Part shown: positions 20,444-29,221 of the stretch, one piece after another
Layout of the letters: the number at the start of each line of letters is the position of its first letter
Position numbering within the stretch: position 1 is the stretch's first letter
DNA from: Streptomyces sp. Ru62
GTDB lineage: Bacteria; Actinomycetota; Actinomycetes; Streptomycetales; Streptomycetaceae
Reading direction: 5' to 3'
NCBI RefSeq assembly: GCF_002920615.1
Contig: NZ_PQSU01000004.1
Coordinates: forward strand, 248,001-312,000
Length of the DNA stretch: 64,000 bases
Position numbers and translations under genes: made by a program
Notes under the pieces: model-generated
Seen by the model: only the letters and a program-made list of their open reading frames with translations
What the model was told of the DNA's origin: nothing
The model's database searches: none

Positions 20444-21625
20444 TTGAAATCTAGAAGACTGAGCCGTGGGCGGCGCCGCACGGCCATAGTCACCGCCGCG
20501 GCCGCCTCGGTGGTCGCCGGCGTGGCCCTGGTGCCCAACTGGAGCGCCGGTGCGGCGGTGACCGACGACCCGACGGTGGACGCGGCGACCAAGGCGACCT
20601 TCCAGCGGCTGGCCGACGCGGTCTTCACCGACCGCACGCAGGCCCTGGTGGAGGGCGCCGGGAAGGCGGAGACCCGGCACACGTCCGGCTTCTCCGGTTC
20701 CGTCCGCCTGTCCGGCGGGCAGACCCGCCAGGAGAAGTCCGCGCTGGACGAGCTGCGCGACCGCCGCGGCCGACTGGCCCGGCTGGGCGAGACGTACCGC
20801 GCGGGCAGTACCAAGGTCACGCTCGACGCGACCCAGGTGAAGGGCCGGCACGCCAAGGTCGCCGTCACCGAGACCACGACGCTGACCTACGACAAGGCCA
20901 CCGCCAAGGGGCCGAAGTCGACCGGCTTCCAGGCCCACCACGAGCTGACCTTCCAGGCGGACCGGCACGGCACCTGGCAGCTCACCGGCATCCGGGACAC
21001 CGACGACGGCTACCTCGCGGTGAACCAGATCGCCAAGCCCGCCGTCACCTCGGTGAAGACCGCCACCGCGGACGACGGCCCGCCCTCCGCGGCCCGCGCC
21101 GCCACCACCTGGCCCGCACCGGTCAACAAGAAGGACTTCTCCGCGACCGGCTACGACTACAAGGCCATGGTCGCGTACGCGCAGAAGTACTGGAACAAGT
21201 ACAACCCGGCCTACCCGGACTTCAACGGGCAGGGCGCCGGCGGCGACTGCACCAACTTCGTCAGCCAGGTCCTGAAGGCGGGCGGCTGGAAGCACGTGCC
21301 CGGCTACACGTACGACTGGAAGAAGTGGTTCGGCACCGCCGACATCCAGTCGGACTCGTTCGTCGGCGTCAACGAGTTCTCCTGGTTCGCTCTGTCCTCG
21401 AAGCGCGCCACCAGCCTCGCCAACGTCTACCAGATGGACCTCGGCGACGTGCTGCAGATGGACTTCAACCGGGACGGGTCCAAGGACCACTCGATGATCG
21501 TCACGTACCGGGACAGCCGGGGCGTGCCGTACGTGAGCTACCACTCGACCAACACGTACAACCGGTCGGTGGCCAGCCTCGTCGCCTCCTACCCGAACGC
21601 GGCGTTCTACGCCTACAGGACCTGA
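20444..21625 (+). CDS. Secreted amidase-domain (Amidase_6) protein
   Basis: A 393-aa exported protein with a twin-arginine-like, very basic start (KSRRLSRGRRRTAIVTAAAA) and cleavage expected after SAGA. Residues about 225-393 form the putative amidase domain with GAGGDCTNFVSQVLKAGG, where the Cys is the likely nucleophile, and a conserved His in DGSKDHSMIVTY. This is a papain-like (NlpC/CHAP relative) fold seen in secreted Streptomyces and Bacillus proteins and thought to cut peptidoglycan peptides. The middle region is a helical and beta segment without known motif. The TTG start follows GAGGGGA at 20431-20437. Its end overlaps the convergent DUF4383 gene by 13 bases. Confidence 0.85.
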   Translation: MKSRRLSRGRRRTAIVTAAAASVVAGVALVPNWSAGAAVTDDPTVDAATKATFQRLADAVFTDRTQALVEGAGKAETRHTSGFSGSVRLSGGQTRQEKSALDELRDRRGRLARLGETYRAGSTKVTLDATQVKGRHAKVAVTETTTLTYDKATAKGPKSTGFQAHHELTFQADRHGTWQLTGIRDTDDGYLAVNQIAKPAVTSVKTATADDGPPSAARAATTWPAPVNKKDFSATGYDYKAMVAYAQKYWNKYNPAYPDFNGQGAGGDCTNFVSQVLKAGGWKHVPGYTYDWKKWFGTADIQSDSFVGVNEFSWFALSSKRATSLANVYQMDLGDVLQMDFNRDGSKDHSMIVTYRDSRGVPYVSYHSTNTYNRSVASLVASYPNAAFYAYRT

Positions 21626-22245
21626 CCCGGTCCTGGCTGCCGCGGGCCCCGCTGCTCCTGCCTCTCCCGCTGCTCGTCCCGCGGACGCCGCTCCTGCCGC
21701 GTCAGCTGCTCGGGCCGCGTCCGCTGTTCCTGCGGAGGGGCGTCCGGGTGGCGGGCCCGCCAGTAGGGGTTGTCGTGGGGCAGGTTGTGACCGACTCGGC
21801 CGTACATGCCGAAGGTCATCAGCAGCAGGCCCACGATGAAGCTGAAGAACACGTTCTGGATCTTGAACGCCAGGAAGTTGCTGTCGGTGTCCAGCAGGCC
21901 GAGGAACAGGAAGCCGTTCAGCAGGAACAGCACGCCGAGGACCATGTTCAGGGTCGACGCGAAGTTCCCGCCGATCGCCATGCCGGCCAGCAGCACCGCG
22001 CCGATGCAGATCGACAGCACACTCAGCGCGCCGTTGGAGTTCAGCCCGGCGACCGTGTTGCCGCCCGTGCTGAAGAAGCCGATCTGGTCGATCAGGCCGA
22101 GAATGCCGAAGGCGACCAGGAATCCGCCGATGAGGCCGGCACCGATCCGGTAGACCTGGTTGAGCCGGTGGTCGACGGGCAGATGGTCGTCCAGCCGGGG
22201 CCGTCGTTCCTCGGCGTTCCTCGTGTGCACCGTGTGTGTGGCCAT
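21613..22245 (-). CDS. DUF4383 family membrane protein
   Basis: A 210-aa protein with four predicted membrane helices between residues about 30 and 155 (starting IGAGLIGGFLVAFGILGLID). Helix 3 includes TLNMVLGVLFLLNGFLFLGL. The cytosolic C-terminus of about 55 residues is Arg/Gln/Pro rich and highly charged. DUF4383 proteins are widespread in actinobacteria and have no tested function. It follows the coiled-coil gene in the same direction with 79 bases between. Confidence 0.82.
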   Translation of the reverse strand: MATHTVHTRNAEERRPRLDDHLPVDHRLNQVYRIGAGLIGGFLVAFGILGLIDQIGFFSTGGNTVAGLNSNGALSVLSICIGAVLLAGMAIGGNFASTLNMVLGVLFLLNGFLFLGLLDTDSNFLAFKIQNVFFSFIVGLLLMTFGMYGRVGHNLPHDNPYWRARHPDAPPQEQRTRPEQLTRQERRPRDEQRERQEQRGPRQPGPGQVL

Positions 22246-22324
22246 GTCCGCCTCCCTCGGGCGCTAGCGGAGGCCATCCGTCCTCTTAATATCCGCTGCC
22301 GCACAGCACCCGGCAACACGCACG

Positions 22325-23719
22325 TCAGTGCCCGGCGCCGCGCTCCTCGCGGATCTGCGCCACCACCCGCGCCACCGTCTGCCGCACCCCTTCCGTCTCG
22401 GTGAGGAAGTGCCAGTAGTCCGGGTGCCGTCCCTCCAGCGTGCCGACCGCCCGCTCCAGCCGGGCCACCGCGTCGTCCAGCGGCCGGGCGTGCCGCGGAT
22501 CGGGGGTCGAACGGCCCGTCATGGCCAGCCGCTGGGCGTCCCGGATCGCGAACCGGGTCCGCTCGATCTCCGCCTGCGGATCCTTCTGCACCGCGTTCAG
22601 CCTGCCCAGCCGGTCACCGGCGGCCGACACCGCCTCGTCGGTGGCGTTCAGCAGGGCCCGCACGGTCGACAGCAGTGCGGTCGCGTCCGCCCAGCGCTGG
22701 GCGTCCCGGGCCGCCTGCGCCTCCCGGAGCTTCAGCTCGGCCTGCCGCACGTTCTCCGCGGCATGCTCCGGCACCTGTTGCAGGTCCTGCCAGCAGGCGG
22801 CGGTGAAGCGGCGGCGCAGCTCGCTCAGCACCGGCTCCACCTGTCCGGCCCGTGTGGTCAGCGCCTGGGCCCTGGTGCGCAGGCTGACCAGCCGGTGGTC
22901 GATCTCGGCCGCCCGCTCCGGCAGCCGCTCCGCCTCCGCCGCGATCGCCCCGGCCTCCCGCTGCACCCGCTCGGCCCGCTCCAGCGTCGCCTGCACGCCG
23001 TGCCGCCCGGCGCCCTGGTTCAGCTTGGTCAGCTCCGGTGACAGGGCCGCCAGCCGCGCGGCCAGCTCGTCGGCCCGCAGGTTCCGCTCCCGTACGGCGT
23101 CCAGGGCGTTGCTCGCCGCCAGCAGCGACTGCCGGGCCCGCTCCACGGCGGGCGCCAGCCGGGCCAGCTGCGTCTCCGCCTTGCCCAGCAGCGGCTCCAG
23201 CGAGCTCGCGAACCGGTCCAGCTCCTGCCGGACCCGGTCGAGCTCGTCCTTGGCCGCGGTCAGCTCGGCCCGCGCCCGCGCCGCCGTGCCGGCCTCCAGA
23301 TCGTCCCGGTCCAGGTCGTGGGCGTCCACGGCCTGGATGTAACTCCGGCTGACCTCGTCGATCCGGCGCCCGAGCGCCTCGAAGTCGGACACGGCCCGCC
23401 GGGCGGCGGGGGAGTCGTCCACCGCCGAGATGGTCTCCACCGAGATCCGCAGGTCCCGCTGCGCGGTGTCGAGTTCGTAGAACGCCGTCGCCGCCGCGTC
23501 CTTCGCGGCCTGCGCGTCGGCCCGGTGGCTCTCCGCCCGCCCGCCGAACCAGCGCCGGGTGCCGCCGCCGGCGAACGCGACGGGCAGCGCGAGCGCGGCC
23601 AGCACCGGCAGGCCGAGCAGCGTGAGGGCGTCCCGCAGGGGAGAGGGGCCGCGCCGGGCGCGTGCGGTGGACGGCGGCGGGTACGGCTGGCTGGCTGGCG
23701 TGCCCGGTGTCGCCGTCAC
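22325..23719 (-). CDS. Membrane-anchored coiled-coil protein of unknown function
   Basis: A 464-aa protein with one N-terminal membrane segment (LTLLGLPVLAALALPVAFAG, residues about 32-52) followed by roughly 400 residues of Ala/Glu/Arg/Leu-rich helix with heptad character. No enzyme motif is visible. The topology, one anchor and a long rod, resembles envelope or cytoskeletal linkers, but direction across the membrane cannot be settled. The GTG start follows GGGAGAGGG. The DUF4097 lipoprotein gene lies upstream on the same strand, 74 bases away. I do not recognise a named family. Confidence 0.7.
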   Translation of the reverse strand: MTATPGTPASQPYPPPSTARARRGPSPLRDALTLLGLPVLAALALPVAFAGGGTRRWFGGRAESHRADAQAAKDAAATAFYELDTAQRDLRISVETISAVDDSPAARRAVSDFEALGRRIDEVSRSYIQAVDAHDLDRDDLEAGTAARARAELTAAKDELDRVRQELDRFASSLEPLLGKAETQLARLAPAVERARQSLLAASNALDAVRERNLRADELAARLAALSPELTKLNQGAGRHGVQATLERAERVQREAGAIAAEAERLPERAAEIDHRLVSLRTRAQALTTRAGQVEPVLSELRRRFTAACWQDLQQVPEHAAENVRQAELKLREAQAARDAQRWADATALLSTVRALLNATDEAVSAAGDRLGRLNAVQKDPQAEIERTRFAIRDAQRLAMTGRSTPDPRHARPLDDAVARLERAVGTLEGRHPDYWHFLTETEGVRQTVARVVAQIREERGAGH

Positions 23720-23793
23720 ATCCCTCTCCCGTGCTGTGGTTCGCCCTGGGTGGTGTCATTCTCCCACCCGTTGAAGACGAACACACGGGCCGG

Positions 23794-24564
23794 TCAGTTC
23801 GCCGTGCGCACCGTGACTTTCCCGTCCTGGGTGTGCGCCGACACCCGGTGCGGGCTGCTGTCGTCGCGGGGCACGGACACCGTCACCGACCCGTCGTCGG
23901 CCCCGGCCGACACCCGGTACGCGCCCTTGGGCAGGCCCACCGTCACCGACCCGTCGTCACTGCGGACGTCGACCAGGTCCGGCGGGCCGGTCAGCTCGAC
24001 GTCCACGGAGCCGTCGCCGGTGGTGGCCCGCACCCGGCGCGAGGAGACCACCGCGCGCACCGATCCGTCATCGGCCCGCAGGTCCAGCGGGCCGCTGGTG
24101 TCGGTGACGCGCACGGCGCCGTCGTCGACGTGGATGCCGACCGCGTCCCGGAACCCGGAGGCCCGCACGGCGCCGTCCTCGTTCACGACCTCGACGCCGA
24201 CCCCGCCCGGCACCTCGATCCGGTGCCGGGCCGAGCAGTCGGCGATGATCCCGGAGCAGTGCACCCGCAGCACGAGCCGGTCGCCGTCCATGGACCACCG
24301 CGCCTCGGGCTCGCCGCCGGCGACCACGGACCCCTCGAACCAGCGAGTCACCTCGACCGTGCCGGCCTTCTGCCCCGGCGCGGCGACGATCTCCAGCGCC
24401 GAGTCGTCGGAGTCGACGGTGAGGGTACGGCCGTGCAGCGCGAAGGACCGGTGATCCGGATGTGTGTCGTCGCCGGCGGAGGCGCCACACGCGGTGAGCC
24501 CCGCGAGGAGCGCGCCGGTGAGCACGGCCGGCCGGGCAGCGCGGAACGAAAGCGAACGGACCAT
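23794..24564 (-). CDS. DUF4097-type beta-helix lipoprotein
   Basis: A 256-aa lipoprotein. The signal peptide ends in the lipobox LTAC (Cys about residue 25), and the mature protein is a run of short beta repeats with an alternating D-G-S-V pattern, for example LRADDGSVRAVVSS, TGDGSVDVEL, RSDDGSVTVGL and GADDGSVTVSV. This matches the DUF4097 adhesin-like fold often paired with envelope-stress genes. Two cysteines (VHCSGIIADCSA) may form a disulfide. The ATG at 24564 has GGGGGAG upstream and begins directly at the basic signal sequence; an upstream in-frame ATG is not favoured. The function is unknown. Confidence 0.85.
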   Translation of the reverse strand: MVRSLSFRAARPAVLTGALLAGLTACGASAGDDTHPDHRSFALHGRTLTVDSDDSALEIVAAPGQKAGTVEVTRWFEGSVVAGGEPEARWSMDGDRLVLRVHCSGIIADCSARHRIEVPGGVGVEVVNEDGAVRASGFRDAVGIHVDDGAVRVTDTSGPLDLRADDGSVRAVVSSRRVRATTGDGSVDVELTGPPDLVDVRSDDGSVTVGLPKGAYRVSAGADDGSVTVSVPRDDSSPHRVSAHTQDGKVTVRTAN

Positions 24565-24721
24565 GTGATGTCTCCCCCTGAACCGGCTCGTACCGGTCTG
24601 GTCCGGCGCGCGGGACCCGGCGCCGGAGTACTTACGGTCTGCGCCGACGTTAGGGCCCGCGGCCCGGGGCGACGATCCGGCGGCCTCCCGGAACGGGGTG
24701 GGGTTGTCCCCCCTGTCGGGT

Positions 24722-24752
24722 TTGCAGGGCAGCCGCTCGGGCAAGGTAGGCT
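24722..24752 (+). promoter_or_regulatory. Promoter candidate for tRNA-Val
   Basis: TTGCAG (24722-24727) and TAGGCT (24747-24752) with a 19-base spacer lie 13 bases before the tRNA 5' end, which fits a vegetative sigma factor promoter. Confidence 0.5.
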
Positions 24753-24765
24753 GTCGGCCTGTCCC

Positions 24766-24837
<72 letters not shown>

Positions 24838-24843
24838 CCGGTC

Positions 24844-24879
24844 CGGCCCCTCGGAGCAGTCTCCGAGGGGCCGTTTCCT
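24844..24879 (+). terminator. Rho-independent terminator of tRNA-Val
   Basis: CGGCCCCTCGGAG (24844-24856), loop CAGT and CTCCGAGGGGCCG (24861-24873) form a perfect 13-bp stem followed by TTTCCTT. It lies between the tRNA and the convergent gene ending at 24884 and may serve both. Confidence 0.92.
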
Positions 24880-24883
24880 TGCC

Positions 24884-25222
24884 CTACTCCTCGGCCGCCT
24901 TCTCGTGGGCGTGCTTCAGCCGGGAGCGGGCGTCCATGCGGTCCGCCGCCGCCACCTCGGCCCAGAAGCGGTGCGTGCTGACGAAGACCGCGAGTTCGTG
25001 CTCGCGTCGCCGCAGCTTCTCCACCTCGGCCTGCTCGTCCTCCGTCCAGCCGGGGGACGCGGGCCGCTCCACCTTGCGCCAGCCGGTGTCGTCGCTGAAG
25101 CCGTCCATCGGCTCGACCGACCAGGGCAGCCGCTTGAGCAGGGCCGACAGCTCGGCCCGGACCTGATGCAGCTCCTCCTGACCGGCGAGGAGGTCACTGG
25201 GAAATTCATAGGTCGTAGCCAC
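24884..25222 (-). CDS. Hypothetical actinomycete protein
   Basis: A 112-aa charged cytosolic protein, mostly helical, with a central WRKVERPASPGWTEDEQAEVE and repeated Glu/Arg heptads. It resembles small conserved Streptomyces proteins without a named domain. The GTG start at 25222 opens with ATTYEFPSDLLAGQEELHQV, and no clear ribosome site is seen. The 268 bases to its right hold no supported feature. Function unknown. Confidence 0.65.
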   Translation of the reverse strand: MATTYEFPSDLLAGQEELHQVRAELSALLKRLPWSVEPMDGFSDDTGWRKVERPASPGWTEDEQAEVEKLRRREHELAVFVSTHRFWAEVAAADRMDARSRLKHAHEKAAEE

Positions 25223-25490
25223 GCGGCAATGCTACGCCTGTTCGATTTGCGGGGGCGAGGCTGTCCGTGGGGTCAGGGGGGAGGTTCAGCCGAACGGGTG
25301 GCGCGGGGCGGCGGCGTCCGGCGTGCCCTGCCGGTCACCGGGAGACGCGAGGGGCGGGGGGATGACCGCCGGGGCACCACCGGTGGCGAGTCGCCGCCCG
25401 GTTGCCCGAGCACCGCGCCGTGTGCGAGCGCGTGATCGCCGACCCCCGGTCCCGAGCGTGCCCCGGCGGGGCCGGGGCGTCGGCGCCGGG

Positions 25491-26390
25491 TCAGTGGCCG
25501 GACTCCCGCAGCTCCCGGACCAGCCGTGCGGTCACCGGCACGGGTACCCCGTGCCGCTCGGCCGCGCGCAGCAACGCCCCGCCGATGGCGTCCAGTTCCA
25601 GCGGGCGGCCCGCCTCGGCGTCGCGCTGCATGGACGACTTGGCGGCGGGCGGGAAGGCGTCGTACCGGGCCAGGGCCTGGGCCGGGTCGGCCGGGGCGCC
25701 GCAGGCACGGCTGACCGCGGCGGTCTCCGCGACCAGGGCCTCCAGCTCGTCCCGGTGACGGGTGCGGACCACGCCGAGCGGGACGCCGTACCGGGTGGTG
25801 AGCAGGGCGAACGGGGCGAGGAACGCCATCTTGGCCCACAGGGCCGCCGTCTCGTCGCCGGCCACGCGGGCGGTCGCACCGCAGGCATTGAGGTGGGCGG
25901 CCAGCGCGTCGAGCCGGGCGCGGGGTACGGCGTCCCCGGCCAGGTCGATCTCCGTGAACGGGCTGCCGTGCTCGATCACGCCCGGGGCGATCCGGGTGGA
26001 CTCCACGCGGATCACGGCCGGGGCGACCCGGTCGGGACGGTAGCGGGTGCGCAGGGTCGCGGGGTGTTCGACGCCGTTCAGCAGCGGTACGGCCAGGGCG
26101 TCGCCCAGGACGGCCGGCGGGACCCGGGTCAGGGCGGCTTCCAGCGCGGTGTGCTTCACGGTGATCAGGCAGGCGTCCACCGGCTCGCGCAGCTCGGTGT
26201 CCGCGTCGACGGCGGCCGTGAAGTCGCCGAACTGCGGACTGCGGACCGTGATGCCGCTACGGCGCAGGGTGTCGGCCGTGGCCTCGCCGGCCAGGCAGAT
26301 CACGCGGTGCCCGGAGCGGGACAGCAGGGCGGCGAGCAGGCCGCCGGTGCCGCCGGGGCCGAGAACGGCCACGGTGAGCGGTTGCGTCAT
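25491..26390 (-). CDS. Ketopantoate reductase-family oxidoreductase (PanE/ApbA-like)
   Basis: A 299-aa NADPH-dependent dehydrogenase. The N-terminal Rossmann motif is VAVLGPGGTGGLLAALLS, the hinge region has CLITVKHTALEAAL and PLLNGVEHPATL, and the helical C-terminal domain has ALWAKMAFLAPFALLTT, where the Lys is the expected catalytic residue. The family reduces 2-dehydropantoate to pantoate in vitamin B5 synthesis, but several paralogues per genome are normal in Streptomyces and other 2-keto acid substrates are possible. GAGAGGA lies upstream of the ATG. It diverges from the DUF2277 gene with 91 bases between. Confidence 0.85.
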   Translation of the reverse strand: MTQPLTVAVLGPGGTGGLLAALLSRSGHRVICLAGEATADTLRRSGITVRSPQFGDFTAAVDADTELREPVDACLITVKHTALEAALTRVPPAVLGDALAVPLLNGVEHPATLRTRYRPDRVAPAVIRVESTRIAPGVIEHGSPFTEIDLAGDAVPRARLDALAAHLNACGATARVAGDETAALWAKMAFLAPFALLTTRYGVPLGVVRTRHRDELEALVAETAAVSRACGAPADPAQALARYDAFPPAAKSSMQRDAEAGRPLELDAIGGALLRAAERHGVPVPVTARLVRELRESGH

Positions 26391-26481
26391 GAAGTTGTCC
26401 TCTCGACGGTCGGCCCCGGGATCGGTGGCCGCCTTCGCGCAGATCATCGCAGGGCGCGGCGGGCTGCGCGAGACTGGGCAC

Positions 26482-26712
26482 ATGTGCCGGAGCATCAAGA
26501 CGCTGCGTCCGCCCGTGCTGCCCGGTGAGGCCACGGACGAGGACATCCACGCGGCCGCGTTGCAGTACGTACGGAAGATCTCGGGCTTCCGGGCCCCCGC
26601 CGCCCACAACCGCGAGGCCTTCGACAAGGCGGTGCAAGCGGTGGCGCAGGCCACGGCGGAGCTGCTCGGGGGGCTGGAGGTGCGGGGGCGGTCGGCGCGG
26701 CGAGGAGGCTAG
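26482..26712 (+). CDS. DUF2277 family protein
   Basis: A 76-aa protein beginning MCRSIKTLRPPVLP, which is the DUF2277 signature (Cys at position 2, then a short loop), followed by two helices (EDIHAAALQYVRKISGF and REAFDKAVQAVAQATAELL). Small members are widespread in actinobacteria and of unknown role; the structure suggests a DNA or protein-binding two-helix fold related to HhH-type modules. The ATG has no clear ribosome site. A perfect hairpin follows 15 bases after the stop. Confidence 0.85.
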   Translation: MCRSIKTLRPPVLPGEATDEDIHAAALQYVRKISGFRAPAAHNREAFDKAVQAVAQATAELLGGLEVRGRSARRGG

Positions 26713-26727
26713 CGCCGGAAGGGTCCG

Positions 26728-26752
26728 CGGGTCCGGCACGGTGCCGGACCCG
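26728..26752 (+). terminator. Hairpin terminator after the DUF2277 gene
   Basis: CGGGTCCGGCAC and GTGCCGGACCCG form a perfect 12-base inverted repeat around a single G, 15 bases past the stop codon, followed by TCTGTC. Confidence 0.75.
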
Positions 26753-27184
26753 TCTGTCGGCGTACCCGCCGTGTGACCACTCTCATAGCGGCGCGGCCCC
26801 GGAACCCGGTCGCGGCGCACCGCCGGGGCGCCGCTCGCGAGGGGATGCCGGCCGCACGCCGTGGACGGTTATGAGACAGGTGTGGCCGGACGTGACGTGG
26901 CGGCCGCATTGTCTGACGTGTCGTCAAAGGTGCGTAGGTGTAGGGATGTTGACTCCTGGGAAGCTCGCGGAAGACGGGCACCCCGTGACCGCGGCGGGCG
27001 CCCCGCCAGGCGCGGTGCACCGGCGCCGAGCCGCGAGCGGAGGCACCTCCATGGCCGAATGTTGAACTTGCAAGCATTGATTAGGCACCCCTAACCTGGG
27101 CTCCCGTTCGGTACCGCCGCCCCCACGACCGGCCTTCTTCGTCCCCGGCCGGCCCGACCGACACCGAAGAGGAGAGATCCCCTC
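26753..27184. other. Non-coding stretch before the DoxX gene
   Basis: This 432-base stretch shows no supported gene. The right third becomes AT-richer and carries promoter-like TTGCAA (27069-27074), an 18-base gap and TAACCT (27093 on), overlapping the iron-box candidate. The GAGGAGAG ribosome site of the DoxX gene lies at its right end. Confidence 0.5.
27081..27099 (-). promoter_or_regulatory. Iron-box (DmdR/IdeR-type) candidate
   Basis: Read on the minus strand, CCAGGTTAGGGGTGCCTAA matches the 19-base consensus TTAGGTTAGGCTAACCTAA at 13 positions, including AGGTTAGG and CCTAA. It overlaps the probable -10 region of the DoxX gene, where a repressor would block transcription when iron is plentiful. 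Confidence 0.4.
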
Positions 27185-27643
27185 ATGTCCGCACGTCTCG
27201 ATTCCGCTCAGCCCTATGTCATCGGGCTCTTCCGCATCGTCCTCGGCCTGCTCTTCGCGGTGCACGGCGCCGCCTCCCTGTTCGGCGTCCTCGGCGGCGC
27301 CGCCGGCGGCAACGGCGGCACCATCGCGGCCGGCACCTGGCCCGGCTGGTACGCGGCCGTGATCCAGCTCGTCGCCGGCGGCCTGGTGCTGCTCGGCCTC
27401 GGCACCCGCGGTGCCGCGCTGATCGCCTCCGGCTCGATGGCGTACGCCTACTTCGACGTCCACCAGCAGGCCGCCCTGTGGCCCATACAGAACGGCGGCG
27501 AGCTGTCGGCGCTGTTCTGCTGGGCGTTCCTCCTGCTCGTCTTCACCGGCTCCGGCGCCTTCGGCCTGGACCGGCTTCTCGTCCGCCGCGCGGCGGACGA
27601 CGGCGAGCGGGCGCCGGAGCAGTCGCCGGTCGCCGCCGCCTGA
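27185..27643 (+). CDS. DoxX family membrane protein
   Basis: A 152-aa protein with four predicted membrane helices. The DoxX pattern is seen in LFRIVLGLLFAVHGAASLFG (helix 1), AVIQLVAGGLVLLGLGTRGA (helix 2) and YAYFDVHQQAALWPIQNGGE, where the short polar loop before helix 4 is conserved. DoxX proteins are linked to quinone and thiol redox at the membrane; in mycobacteria one forms an oxidoreductase complex with superoxide dismutase and a thiosulfate sulfurtransferase. The ATG follows GAAGAGGAGAG. A candidate iron box about 86 bases upstream suggests iron control, which is inference. Confidence 0.88.
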   Translation: MSARLDSAQPYVIGLFRIVLGLLFAVHGAASLFGVLGGAAGGNGGTIAAGTWPGWYAAVIQLVAGGLVLLGLGTRGAALIASGSMAYAYFDVHQQAALWPIQNGGELSALFCWAFLLLVFTGSGAFGLDRLLVRRAADDGERAPEQSPVAAA

Positions 27644-27798
27644 CGGTCCGGCCGGTGTGCCGTACGGGTCCGGCCGGTGTGCCTACGGCGGCCCACCCGT
27701 GAACCGTCTGTGATCGTCCCGCGGACCCCTCGCGAACCTCCTGTCACACCCCCGGCGTACGCTGTATGGCTGTCAACGGGGGAGTGACGGGAGTCGTG

Positions 27799-28410
27799 GT
27801 GTTCGAGAGCGTGGGGTCGCTGGCGGCCGGGCCGTGGATCTATGCCGTGGTGGCCCTGTCGGTCCTGCTCGACGTGTTCCTGCCCGTCCTGCCCAGCGGC
27901 GTGCTCGTCATCACGGCGGGTACGGCGGCGGCGGCCGGTTCGGGCGCGGCGGGGCAGGTCCCGCACGAGGTGCCGGACATCCTGGCCCTGATCCTGTCCG
28001 CCGCGACCGCCTCCGTCCTCGGCGACCTGGTGGCGTACCGGCTGGCCTGGCGCGGCGGGGAGCGGCTGGACCGGGCGATAGCGCGTTCCCGGCGGCTGAC
28101 CACCGCTCAGGAACGTCTCGGTGACGCCCTGGCCCGGGGCGGAGGCGCGCTGGTCGTCCTCGCCCGCTTCGCCCCCGCCGGCCGCTCGGTCGTCTCCTTC
28201 TGTGCCGGTGCCGCCCACCGCCGCGTCCGCGACTTCCTGCCCTGGTCCGCCCTGGCCGGCCTGTCCTGGGCCGCCTACAGCGTGGCCCTCGGCTACTACG
28301 GCGCCCAGTGGCTGGGCGCGACCTGGCTGGCCACGGGCGTCTCGGTGGCGGCCCTGTTCGGCGCCGGGGCGGCAGCGGCCTTCCTGATGCGCCGCCGCCC
28401 CGTCTCCTGA
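27799..28410 (+). CDS. DedA family membrane protein
   Basis: A 203-aa protein of the DedA/VTT superfamily, whose members flip lipid carriers such as undecaprenyl phosphate or phosphatidylethanolamine. The family loop near the N-terminus is VFLPVLPSGVLVITAG, and the second re-entrant region is LARFAPAGRSVVSFCAGAAH, with the essential Arg in the FxP-G-R pattern. Four alternative in-frame starts exist: ATG 27766, GTG 27784, GTG 27796 and GTG 27799. I chose 27799 because GGGAG sits 5 bases upstream and the resulting N-terminus (FESVGSL) enters the first helix directly. The gene converges on the HNH nuclease gene with 10 bases between. Confidence 0.85.
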   Translation: MFESVGSLAAGPWIYAVVALSVLLDVFLPVLPSGVLVITAGTAAAAGSGAAGQVPHEVPDILALILSAATASVLGDLVAYRLAWRGGERLDRAIARSRRLTTAQERLGDALARGGGALVVLARFAPAGRSVVSFCAGAAHRRVRDFLPWSALAGLSWAAYSVALGYYGAQWLGATWLATGVSVAALFGAGAAAAFLMRRRPVS

Positions 28411-28420
28411 GCGGCCCGGC

Positions 28421-29065
28421 TCAGCACCCGGCCAGGTAGTTCGTCAGCGCGCTCTTCTCGGCGGAGTCGACCGACAGGTCGTAGTAGTACTTCACCTGCA
28501 CCCACGCCCGCACGTACGTGCACAGGTACGCCGACCGGGACGGCACCCAGGTGGCCGGGTCCTGGTCGCCCTTGGCCTGGTTGACGTTGTCGGTGACGGC
28601 GATCAGCTGGGGCCGGGTCAGGTCGTTCGCGAACGCCTGCCGCTGCGCGGTCGTCCACTTGCTCGCGCCGGAGTCCCACGCCTCGGCCAGCGGCACCAGG
28701 TGGTCGATGTCGAGGTCGGCGGCGGCGGTCCACGTGGCGCCGTCATAGGGGGAGTACCAGCTTCCGCTGGTCGCGGCGCAGGAGGAGTCGGTCACGACGT
28801 TCGAGCCGTCCCGCTTGAGGACCGTCTCGCGGGTGTTGCAGGCGCCGCTGATGGTGATCCAGTGCGGGAAGAGATCGCGGCTGTAGCCGGTGCGGTTCTC
28901 GGTGGCCACGGTGAGCTGGGAGAGGTAGCTGCGGGCGGTGGCGCCGCTGACCGGCGTGGGGAGGGCCGCGGAGGCGTTCGGGGAGTTGAACAGGGCGACG
29001 GAAGCTGTCAGGGCGGTGAGGGCCGCGAGTATGCTCGTCCGTCGACGCGCGTAGAACTTCGGCAT
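28421..29065 (-). CDS. Secreted HNH-family (DUF1524-like) nuclease
   Basis: A 214-aa exported protein with a signal peptide cleaved near ASA (residues 31-33). The catalytic beta-beta-alpha-Me core is LDIDHLVPLAEAWDSGAS (His near residue 120), with a downstream Asn in VNQAKGDQDPATWVPS. Four cysteines (ACNTRE, SSCAAT, YLCTY and a C-terminal Cys) suggest two disulfides, fitting an extracellular enzyme. It is a typical secreted DNase-like protein of Streptomyces, probably for nutrient DNA or competition. The upstream 120 bases contain the divergent start of the riboswitch region. Confidence 0.9.
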   Translation of the reverse strand: MPKFYARRRTSILAALTALTASVALFNSPNASAALPTPVSGATARSYLSQLTVATENRTGYSRDLFPHWITISGACNTRETVLKRDGSNVVTDSSCAATSGSWYSPYDGATWTAAADLDIDHLVPLAEAWDSGASKWTTAQRQAFANDLTRPQLIAVTDNVNQAKGDQDPATWVPSRSAYLCTYVRAWVQVKYYYDLSVDSAEKSALTNYLAGC

Positions 29066-29186
29066 GCGTGAACTCCCTTGTGGGGTGGCGGTGTTGGGGC
29101 ACGAGCGAGGGGATGCTCGCGGGGCGGTGTTGCCGGGGGGTGAGCGCTCGGTAAGAAGTTAGTGACGTGTGCATGTCACGACAAGG

Positions 29187-29217
29187 TTGACGGCGGAACT
29201 TTCACATCCCGTACGAT
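29187..29217 (+). promoter_or_regulatory. Promoter for the manganese-riboswitch transcript
   Basis: TTGACG (29187-29192) and TACGAT (29212-29217) with a 19-base spacer predict a start near 29224, at the 5' edge of the riboswitch. Confidence 0.55.
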
Positions 29218-29221
29218 GGGA

